Below, piece by piece: positions 51,388 through 58,353 of a stretch of 64,000 nt of DNA (positions within the stretch are counted from its first letter, which is position 1; each line of letters opens with the position of its first letter). The notes below the pieces were generated by a model. It did not search any database and was not told where the DNA came from. It saw only the letters and a program-made list of their open reading frames with translations. Both the position numbers and the translations under genes were made by a program. Source of the DNA: an uncultured Thiodictyon sp. (GTDB taxonomy: Bacteria > Pseudomonadota > Gammaproteobacteria > Chromatiales > Chromatiaceae); the NCBI GenBank assembly GCA_903837595.1, contig CAILVI010000556.1, forward strand, positions 38,823 through 102,822, given 5' to 3'.

Positions 51388-52163
51388 GTCGGCGGCTCCT
51401 GCGCGAGGTGGGCCAGTACCTGTTCCAGCCAGGTCAAGGCCCGCTTTTCGAGCCGCTCGGCCTTGGCCTCGGGATCGGTCAGCGTCTGGTCTCTGAGGGT
51501 GTGGGCGATCCAGGGATAGAGCGGGTCGGCCCCGCAGCCATGGCCAAAGCTAAAGAATAGCAAGACGACCAACGCCATGCCGCGGGGCGTCGTAAACCGC
51601 AGGTTGCGCGCGCCTTCGCCGGCCTTGCGAATCAGCGCGGTGAGCGCCTCGGCTCCGATATAGGCCGCCTTTTCCGGATAGATCAGGGCGATTTCCTCCA
51701 GCATGAAAGGCACCAGTTCATGCGGTGCGAAGCGTAGCGTCTGACCCGCCAACGCCTGGATGTTTCGCAGTGCCTTCAAGGTATTGGCATCGGCCGGACC
51801 GGCGACCTGGCGCCGATAATCCAGTGTGCGTTCGTAGAGGTCTTGCGCGCGCTGCATCTGGGGGGCTGAGTCGCGGTCACTCAGGATCTCGGCGGCCCAG
51901 GGATATTGTGGATCGGTGTCAAAACGACAACCGAACAACAGCATCAACTCCAGATACAAACGCACCGGGCCGCGGGCATCGAAGCCATAGCCGGCCGCCT
52001 GCTTGATCCCGAATTCAATGGCGATTCGTAGCCGCTCCGGCCCCACCACTTGGGCTAACGGGGTTGAGAACCCGGTGAGATGCGTGACCATGGCGTCGGC
52101 AAACGTTTGCGCGGCTGCCGCGCGCAAGACCTCCATCTGTTCCTGACGAATAACCAGCATCAT
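51384..52163 (-). CDS. Hypothetical helical protein of the VgrG/PAAR cassette
   Basis: The 259-residue protein is mostly alpha-helical. There is no signal peptide; one hydrophobic stretch (GMALVVLLFFSFGHGC, ~205) resembles a membrane segment or a buried helix. Two similar sections contain DPQYPW and DPLYPW, each preceded by FG(C/H)-type strings, suggesting an internal duplication (~75-105 and ~205-235). I do not recognise a family. GGAG lies 5-6 bases before the ATG at 52163. Its place between the PAAR-like gene and a TPR-methyltransferase suggests a T6SS accessory or cargo-folding role. Confidence 0.7.
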   Translation of the reverse strand: MMLVIRQEQMEVLRAAAAQTFADAMVTHLTGFSTPLAQVVGPERLRIAIEFGIKQAAGYGFDARGPVRLYLELMLLFGCRFDTDPQYPWAAEILSDRDSAPQMQRAQDLYERTLDYRRQVAGPADANTLKALRNIQALAGQTLRFAPHELVPFMLEEIALIYPEKAAYIGAEALTALIRKAGEGARNLRFTTPRGMALVVLLFFSFGHGCGADPLYPWIAHTLRDQTLTDPEAKAERLEKRALTWLEQVLAHLAQEPPT

Positions 52164-52248
52164 TGACTCCGCGTGGTGCGCGTCCATGGCCGGCCGGAGC
52201 GCCGTGGTACGCTCGGTTGTCGCGCGCGCCCTTCGCCCTGGTTGCCCG

Positions 52249-52638
52249 TCATGGGATTTGCTCCAGCACCTGCCCCGGGTAGATGATGGAGATGACCCCT
52301 GCCCAATTGCACATCAGCTTGGAGGTATCGTCCAGGGCCGGCATGTTGGCGAGCATGACCGTCGGCGCGCCGGGCGCCCAAGGCGCGGCGATCACGGGAA
52401 TACAGGGCATGGGTGTCAGCACCCCCATGGCGGCCGACGTGGCTGAGGCCACCGTCGGATTGGCCATGCTGGTGCACATCCCGAAGGGCATGATGTTCAC
52501 CATCGGTACATTGTCCATGATGTTCGCCGCGGGCATGTTGCCGGTCATCATCTGATTCTTTGGCAGCACCACCAGAGAACTGGGTGCCAGGCCGAAGCTA
52601 CATTGCATCATGGCACCGGAACAGACGTGCATCGGCAT
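52249..52638 (-). CDS. PAAR-like (DUF4280) T6SS spike-tip protein
   Basis: The 129-residue protein begins HVCSGAMMQCSFGLAPSSL, the DUF4280 signature. It continues with ANIMDNVPMVNIMPFGMCTSMANP and ends GVISIIYPGQV. Cysteines and many methionines (17 of 129) are typical of this PAAR-like fold, which sharpens the VgrG spike and carries effectors. No toxin domain is attached. It is 9 bases after the DUF4123 gene, in the order VgrG, chaperone, tip. Confidence 0.88.
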   Translation of the reverse strand: MPMHVCSGAMMQCSFGLAPSSLVVLPKNQMMTGNMPAANIMDNVPMVNIMPFGMCTSMANPTVASATSAAMGVLTPMPCIPVIAAPWAPGAPTVMLANMPALDDTSKLMCNWAGVISIIYPGQVLEQIP

Positions 52639-52647
52639 GGGTGTCTC

Positions 52648-53193
52648 CTAGGTCGCGGCGCCGGGTTGCGCGAGGCTCAACGGTTGCTGGCCGAGCCCGG
52701 TGTCGGCGACCGTGAAACGGATGATGGTATCGGCGTCCGCGCTTTCTGCATAGAAGGCCGTGACCGGGCCGAACAAGGTGTGCAACTCGTCTGCCTGGCA
52801 GGTCGGCAGATAGATGCGCAGCACCCGGGGGTCGTAGTAACGGAAAAAGAGTGGCTGGCCGTTGGGGTCCCAGACTGACAGGAACTGGCGCAAATGCATG
52901 CGCAAGGTGCGGAAATCCGCATCCGTGGTGGCCAGTATTCCCCAATGCCGACCCAATCCCTGCATCAGGAACAATTCCAGGAATGCGCAGCCGGCCGGCA
53001 ATTGCACCAGATAGGGAGCGGCAATGACCAACTCCGGTTCAAGTTCTCCCGGCAGTAAGCAGCAATGTGTCAACCGGTGCTCTGACAACAGCGCCAACAG
53101 ATTGGGCAGTGCGGCGCCGTCGAGCAAGGCATAGATCTCCTGCTCGCCTGCCAGGCGGTGCTGCAAGGCCTGCACTTGGGTCTGGTCGATCAC
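52648..53193 (-). CDS. DUF4123 T6SS adaptor/chaperone
   Basis: The 181-residue protein has DUF4123 hallmarks: EQEIYALLDGAALPNLLALLSEH, VIAAPYLVQLP, WGILATTDADFRTLRMHLRQFL and LFFRYYDPRVLRIYLPTC. Proteins of this family load effectors onto VgrG. It lies directly after vgrG and before the PAAR-like gene, as expected. Cytosolic and complete. Confidence 0.92.
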   Translation of the reverse strand: MIDQTQVQALQHRLAGEQEIYALLDGAALPNLLALLSEHRLTHCCLLPGELEPELVIAAPYLVQLPAGCAFLELFLMQGLGRHWGILATTDADFRTLRMHLRQFLSVWDPNGQPLFFRYYDPRVLRIYLPTCQADELHTLFGPVTAFYAESADADTIIRFTVADTGLGQQPLSLAQPGAAT

Positions 53194-53269
53194 GTTCTGG
53201 CTCCGTTTGGCTCAATTGCAGGTTGCCTTCAAGTTGCGGACTGCACCGCGTTGGTGCGTCGCCCGATGC

Positions 53270-55366
53270 TCATTTCTTGCAGAATGGTGTCCCGTTTGCG
53301 AGCGCGCTCTGTAATGCCGCGGCCGGTACATAGGGGGTGCCCTTGACCTTCGCAAGTTTGGCCGCCGTCTGCTTGGGTGCCGCCCCGGCCTTCGGTGCGG
53401 TCGAGACTGCGCCGGCGTCCGCCTTGGCAGCTTCCTTGGGTGCCTGCGGTGCATCCGGGGAGCAGCCGGACCCGGAGCCGGCGGAGCCGCCGCTATTGAC
53501 CAGCACGGGGGTTCCGGAGATCGTGACCCCGGCCGGACCCACCACGATGAAGCCGCCACCGGCCTTGAGCGTGACGCTCATGCCAGCCTCAATGACCACG
53601 TTCATCCCGCCCTTGATGTGCACTTCCTGGCCGGCGTCCAAGCCGTATTTCATCCCGACTTTCTGTTGGAGGTTCATCTCGGCCTTCAGCGAGACGGTGC
53701 CCGTGACCTTTTCGTTCTGGTCGCCCTTGACGGTCAGGTGCTTGTCGCCGTTGACCTGTTCGAGTTGATTCGCCTTGACGATCAGGTGGCGGTCGTTGCC
53801 GACCCACTCCATCGAATCCTTCTTGACCCGCAGGTCCTGATCTTTTTCGGCGTGGATGAAGAGCTGTTCCGAACCCTTCTTGTCCTCGAGGCGAATCTCG
53901 TTGAAGCCGCCGCCCCCTTTGCTGGAACTGCTCTTGAGGGCAGTCATCGTGGCCATGCCGGGCAAACCATAGGGCGGCATACATTCGCCGTTGTAAACGC
54001 GCCCGGTGACGATCGGCTGATCGGGGTCCCCTTCCAGGAAGTCCACGATCACCTCTTGGCCGATCCGCGGAATCATCATGCCGCCCCAGCCCTTGCCGGC
54101 CCAGACCTGGGCGACCCGGACCCAACACGAACTCTTCTCATCGGCTGTGGCGTAGCGGTCCCAGTGGAATTGCACCTTGACCCGGCCGTACTTATCGGTC
54201 CAGATCTCCTCGCCCGACTTGCCGACGACCACGGCGGTCTGGGGACCCTGGACGACGGGCTTGGGCGTCACGCGCTGGGGTCGGTAGGGCTGCGCGGCGT
54301 CAATGGCACTGAGGGTGCTGCGAAAGACGGGGACCGCGGCGGCGTGGGCGGAGCGGAAGGCGTCCGATTGCAGGACATAGTCTGCGGCGACGATCAGATA
54401 TTCGCGGTTCTGGTCGCGGCGTGGATGTTCGGCGAGGGTGAACAGACCGCCACAGGCGAGGCCGCGGGCATCGCTCTTGGCCTGGGCGATGGCGTACCCC
54501 ACCTGGGTTTCCTCCAGGCGGATGCGGGCATAGCCATTGCCCGCCGATGGTTCGGTGTAATCGCCCTGGTAGTCGAAGACTTCCAGACCGGCGAGTGCGT
54601 GTGGTTTGGGGGCGCTGCTGCGGGCGAGTAGGTTCTTGCGCGGGGCGGTGAAGTCGAAGGCGCTGTGGGCAAAGGCCCCGGAGCGCACCGAATTGACCAG
54701 GGTCCAATCGTCGATGTGCTCGTGATCGCGCAGCCCGGTCTGTTCCGGGGGGTAAAAGGGCACTGTCGCGTAGCCGGCGGCGGGGGCATGCGCGCTGCGG
54801 CTGTCGGCCAGCACCAACTGGTGTCTGCCGTCGCTGTGCTCGTGGAAGTAGTAAATGCCCTCGTGCTCGAGCAACCGACTGACGAAGTGGAGATCACTCT
54901 CGCGGTACTGGACGCAGTAGGTCCAGGGTTGATAGCTGCCGGAGAGACGCTCCTCGAAGTCGGTGAAGCCGTGGTTGCGAAAGACCGACTTTACGATGTC
55001 AGGAACCGTCTGGTCCTGGAAGATCCGGCAGTCCGCGCGCCGCGACAGGAACCACAGCCAGGGCACCAGGGTGGCGCGATAGCGGGCGATGGTGCCATCG
55101 AATCCGCAATGGGCGAAGCGGTTGATGATGCCGTTAAAGTAGCGATCCTGCAGCCCGCTCGCGGGTAGCAACAGGGACACCGTCGCCGGTGTGCCCAGCA
55201 GATCGTTGGCGCTGATATCGATCCGCTCGCTGATCAGCTCGAGTTCATACTCGAAGGGCGCGCTTAGTCGCTCCGCGGCCGTCATATCCCGCAGGAACAG
55301 CACGTCCGGGCCGAGCGCGGTGTTCACCCTCAGTGTTCGCGTGGCTTGGCTGGCGAGACTGGGCAT
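53270..55366 (-). CDS. vgrG: VgrG/TssI T6SS spike protein
   Basis: The 698-residue protein has a phage gp27-like N-terminal half (RTLRVNTALGPDVLFLRDM, FNGIINRFAHCG, YCVQYRESDLHFVSRLLEHEGIYYFHEH) and the gp5-like OB fold and needle. That part includes VKVQFHWDRYA, SCWVRVAQVWAGKGWGGMMIPRIGQEVIVDFLEGDPDQPI and then the beta-helix repeats. A C-terminal Ala/Lys/Pro-rich extension of ~65 residues carries Cys and probably docks DUF4123 or cargo. It is the trimeric puncturing tip. It starts the minus-strand run that includes the DUF4123 and PAAR-like genes. Confidence 0.96.
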   Translation of the reverse strand: MPSLASQATRTLRVNTALGPDVLFLRDMTAAERLSAPFEYELELISERIDISANDLLGTPATVSLLLPASGLQDRYFNGIINRFAHCGFDGTIARYRATLVPWLWFLSRRADCRIFQDQTVPDIVKSVFRNHGFTDFEERLSGSYQPWTYCVQYRESDLHFVSRLLEHEGIYYFHEHSDGRHQLVLADSRSAHAPAAGYATVPFYPPEQTGLRDHEHIDDWTLVNSVRSGAFAHSAFDFTAPRKNLLARSSAPKPHALAGLEVFDYQGDYTEPSAGNGYARIRLEETQVGYAIAQAKSDARGLACGGLFTLAEHPRRDQNREYLIVAADYVLQSDAFRSAHAAAVPVFRSTLSAIDAAQPYRPQRVTPKPVVQGPQTAVVVGKSGEEIWTDKYGRVKVQFHWDRYATADEKSSCWVRVAQVWAGKGWGGMMIPRIGQEVIVDFLEGDPDQPIVTGRVYNGECMPPYGLPGMATMTALKSSSSKGGGGFNEIRLEDKKGSEQLFIHAEKDQDLRVKKDSMEWVGNDRHLIVKANQLEQVNGDKHLTVKGDQNEKVTGTVSLKAEMNLQQKVGMKYGLDAGQEVHIKGGMNVVIEAGMSVTLKAGGGFIVVGPAGVTISGTPVLVNSGGSAGSGSGCSPDAPQAPKEAAKADAGAVSTAPKAGAAPKQTAAKLAKVKGTPYVPAAALQSALANGTPFCKK

Positions 55367-55700
55367 CTTGGGTGGCCTGGCTGGTAAATGGGGCGAGTAT
55401 AGCCGGTGCGGCGGTCAAAGGCATCTGTCGGTGTCGCGCCGCCAGCGCTCGCGTGTGCCGGAATTCCTACTGGGAGGGGCGTCCTGCTGACGGTCTCGAA
55501 AAGTGGGCATTAACTGAGGCAGCCCCTCGAAAAGATCGCTAAAAACAATATTCTGAAATTTCGGAGCCAGAGCCTCGCCGCGCCGGGTTCGTCGCGGCAG
55601 CAGCACAAGGCCTGGAGCTGGCCGTCGATCAGGGCGTTACGGAAACCTTCCGGAACAACCGAGGCCGGTGCAGACCGCGTTGGTTGGCGGCGACGCCTTG
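55367..55700. other. Intergenic region upstream of vgrG, no gene seen
   Basis: These 334 bases separate the immunity-like gene from vgrG and should hold a promoter for the vgrG operon. A short AT-rich part (55535-55560, AAAAACAATATTCTGAAATT) is the likeliest site. No supported frame or repeat. Confidence 0.4.
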
Positions 55701-56108
55701 CTAACCCTTGAATTGCTCGTATCCCAACTGGTGGATTTTACGCGCGACAATCACCACGGCTTTGATGGCCTTCTGGAACTCACGGCGATCGACTTCGGTC
55801 ATCCAGCGGTTGTCGAAGTCGAGGTCCTTGGAGATTCCGGCATAGCCGGCGGCATCGTACACGATTGCCCTGAAATCGCCCCGATCATAGGCTTCCCGGG
55901 CGGTGATCAGGTCGGCGTGATAGCGCTCCAGATTGGGCAACGCATAGTCTCGCCAAGGAATAGGCGTTCGCCATTCTTCCCAGGATTCCCAATCTTCCGG
56001 CGGGTTCCGGAAGAAGTGATCCAGGGCCTCACGGATACAGCGAATGAGCGCGGCGCTGGTCCGCTCATACTCGTTTACCAAGTCCCGATCGATCGATTCA
56101 TGAACCAT
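55701..56108 (-). CDS. Putative immunity protein
   Basis: The 135-residue acidic cytosolic protein is mainly helical, with WESWEEWRTPIPWRDYALPNLERYHADL and FRAIVYDAAGYAG. No family is recognised. It starts 1 base after the stop of the effector candidate at 56110-57717, the usual order for a T6SS toxin-immunity pair, and it is small and acidic as immunity proteins often are. Function is inferred from position only. Confidence 0.6.
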   Translation of the reverse strand: MVHESIDRDLVNEYERTSAALIRCIREALDHFFRNPPEDWESWEEWRTPIPWRDYALPNLERYHADLITAREAYDRGDFRAIVYDAAGYAGISKDLDFDNRWMTEVDRREFQKAIKAVVIVARKIHQLGYEQFKG

Positions 56109-56109
56109 C

Positions 56110-57717
56110 TTACCACCCCGTTGGTATTGGCTTACTGGGAATGACTGTGCCCTCTTCCATCCATATCTGCTCGGCGCCGCCCGGCAGATAATAACCGCCC
56201 GATCCCTTCAATTCCTGCCCGGCTGTTTCGCCCCGCCAAACCTTGAGTCCCGGCCCTTCGGGTACTGTGTACTCGACATAACTGCCATTGCTATTCCAGT
56301 CCTGCTTGACGGCGTAGTCGCTTCGCCATTGCGTCCTGCTGGACGGCAGCGATTCGGCCCAATATCTACCGGCCGCGTTCGACTTATGATCAATGATGCG
56401 ATAGATCTTGGTGCCGGGCTTGAGCGTAACAGGCTCCGCGGTGTTGAAGTTGCCGGCATGGTCTTCAGGTAACTCTGGCCAGCCTTCTTTGGTGAGGGCC
56501 TGTTTAAGACTTGGTTTAGGACAGCCGTTAACGGGAAGTCCCTGGGCGTCCAGAAGGGGAGAGCGATTTATAGCGGCGAACGGAACTCCCTGGGCGTCCA
56601 CAATGAACGTGTCCGGTGCATCGGGTGAGCGTTTTCTAGCACCCAACGGAACCCCCTGGGCGTCCAGAATGCTCTTGTCCCGCGCGCCGGGTGCCGCTGT
56701 CGATGGCTTACCGGACGCCGGGGCGGCGGCAGCCTCGCCCGCCGGCTTCTTTGTCGGCGAGGCCAATTGCGAGGGTGTCGCCGCGCTCGAGGTCTTGGAG
56801 CCGCCGCCGCTCTTGGTCGCGGTCTGGCCTGTCAGCTTGGGGTTACGACTCAGATCGTCCCAGTTCTTCTCAACCCAAGCGGCAAATTCCTCGGAAAGCT
56901 TGCTCTTGCGCAACAGCGCGGTCACCTCCGCCACGGAGCCCTGGGCGGTTGCCTGGGCCCCATGATCGAGCACTGAGCGGCCCGCGGCCGCCGCACCGCG
57001 GGTCGCGGTCACTGCCCCCTTCTTCATGACATAGGCGAGGATGCCCTGCAAGATCAGGCGAAACAGGATACCCACACACTTGGCCAATTCGGCGGCGGCC
57101 TGGTCGACGTCGCGACGCCGGTAGAATGGCTCATGTTCCGCCGCCCGCCAGGCGCGGACAATTCCGGTCCGCAGCGTCCCGCCCAGCTCGCCAAGCCCGC
57201 GTCCGATGGATTCAGCCAGGAAGGCCAGGCCCAGCCAGGAAAGGACGGCGGTTCCCGCCTCCAGGCCCAGTTCCCCGCCCACGACCGCACCCGGAGCGGC
57301 CCCTACCCCGCCGAAAAAGACGCCGACGGAGGCCCCGGCGGCGGCACCCAAGATCGTCGTCACGCCAAGCACCGCGAGCATTTGTAGCAGTCCCGGAAGC
57401 AGTCCGCGGATGAGCAGCTCCAACTGATAGCCGGTTTCTTGATAAACGGCGGTGGGGGCCAGTTTCAGCGCGCCGCCATAGGCGTCCAGGACACCGGCTG
57501 CCCGGGCGGCCAAGCTGGCATCTTTGTGGACTTGGTCGGGGCGGACATATCGACCGGCAGGAGAGTCGGGGTGGGGCAACCCGCCCCACACGTTGATCGG
57601 GGCTAACCGGGGGCCGGGCAGGCGCGACCCGCCCAGGCCACTGCCGCCGCTGGGTGCCCGAGGATGGCAGCGAAACCCGCTCCACCCCTTGTAGGGATCA
57701 TATGCATCGCTGGCCAA
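56110..57717 (-). CDS. Putative T6SS effector with glycine-zipper membrane region and C-terminal toxin domain
   Basis: The protein is about 535 residues. An N-terminal unique region leads to two hydrophobic glycine-rich stretches (~97-185; MLAVLGVTTILGAAAGASVG, VVGGELGLEAGTAVLSW) that may cross a membrane. A Ser/Ala/Pro linker carries three LDAQGVP-type repeats (~350-410), and the C-terminal ~110 residues start KPGTKIYRIIDHKSN. The latter looks like an ADP-ribosyltransferase or NADase-type toxin (YRII, YTVPEGPGLKVWRG, YYLPGGAEQIW), but I cannot prove the fold. The start is uncertain: only TTG fits, and upstream signs suggest a frameshift. It is followed by the immunity-like gene. Confidence 0.7.
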   Translation of the reverse strand: MASDAYDPYKGWSGFRCHPRAPSGGSGLGGSRLPGPRLAPINVWGGLPHPDSPAGRYVRPDQVHKDASLAARAAGVLDAYGGALKLAPTAVYQETGYQLELLIRGLLPGLLQMLAVLGVTTILGAAAGASVGVFFGGVGAAPGAVVGGELGLEAGTAVLSWLGLAFLAESIGRGLGELGGTLRTGIVRAWRAAEHEPFYRRRDVDQAAAELAKCVGILFRLILQGILAYVMKKGAVTATRGAAAAGRSVLDHGAQATAQGSVAEVTALLRKSKLSEEFAAWVEKNWDDLSRNPKLTGQTATKSGGGSKTSSAATPSQLASPTKKPAGEAAAAPASGKPSTAAPGARDKSILDAQGVPLGARKRSPDAPDTFIVDAQGVPFAAINRSPLLDAQGLPVNGCPKPSLKQALTKEGWPELPEDHAGNFNTAEPVTLKPGTKIYRIIDHKSNAAGRYWAESLPSSRTQWRSDYAVKQDWNSNGSYVEYTVPEGPGLKVWRGETAGQELKGSGGYYLPGGAEQIWMEEGTVIPSKPIPTGW

Positions 57718-57875
57718 GCTGAAGTCCTGGTGTCGGCGGTTACCGGTCAGAAAGGCAATTCATCTACCAATTCATCTACCAGTGGGCGGGTATACGGTCG
57801 ATTTTAGCCGTGACACCAGCGACGCGCAAGCGCGACAAGTTCCGGTCCCCGAGCGGCGCAACAGCCCGGCTCGCA

Positions 57876-58043
57876 GCGCCCTTGCTCGCCATCATGGCCG
57901 AGCCGCGGGTCGGTCTGCGCCCCGGCCGGATCGCGGCCCGGGTGCTGAAACGACGACCGCGCAACTTCCCGCTGCTCATGCAGCCCCGGGCACTGGCGCG
58001 GCAGGACGTCCGACTCCACGCGCATCCCAAGAAGGCGCAGTGA
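57876..58043 (+). pseudogene. IS4-like transposase C-terminal remnant
   Basis: In this frame the peptide IMAEPRVGLRPGRIAARVLK continues RRPRNFPLLMQPRALARQDV and ends HPKKAQ-stop. RVG-RPGR-x-PR-x-KRRP-x-PLL-x-PR is the usual tail of IS4-type transposases, lying after the DDE domain, which is absent. Only about 55 codons remain. The downstream TTAAATCAGTGCCATTCGG looks like an insertion-sequence edge, but I cannot define it. Confidence 0.55.
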
Positions 58044-58304
58044 AAGGGCACGAAAATGCATCGAGTCACTACGCAAACAGAATGAGTTACATGGAGCATC
58101 CGCTTAAATCAGTGCCATTCGGGCCAGATCCCTTTTCGACTTCCCGTTACTTGTCCGCCGGCGATCCTGGGCATCAGAAGCTATCGCCGTGCGCCCGCCG
58201 ACGGCCAATTGAACTTCAGTCTAGACCATAGCTGCGGTTTTTCAAGGTAACCCGCAAAATTCTCTTGCGCCGTCCTCTTCCCCGGCACAGAGGGCCTGGC
58301 ACAG

Positions 58305-58335
58305 GGGTGACACCGCCGCAGCGGTGTCACCAGCG
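58305..58335. repeat. 31-bp hairpin repeat, copy 2 (after clpV)
   Basis: Identical over 31 bases to 35892-35922, with the same 11-bp stem and CGCA loop. It sits 19 bases beyond the clpV stop. It may stop transcription of the clpV unit or be a REP element. Confidence 0.7.
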
Positions 58336-58353
58336 CGGGGCAGGAGAGGGCAC

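Larger units (their letters stand above)
57718..58353. other. Intergenic region between effector gene and clpV
   Basis: These 636 bases hold a 12-bp tandem duplication (57757-57780), a transposase tail remnant (57876-58043) and the hairpin repeat at 58305-58335. No complete gene was found. Confidence 0.6.

Noticed and set aside
53618-54631. 337-codon plus-strand frame opposite vgrG
   Set aside because: Antisense to the conserved gp5-like part of VgrG.
55415-55606. 63-codon minus-strand frame between vgrG and the immunity-like gene
   Set aside because: Arg-rich, no ribosome site, no similarity; probably noncoding upstream sequence.
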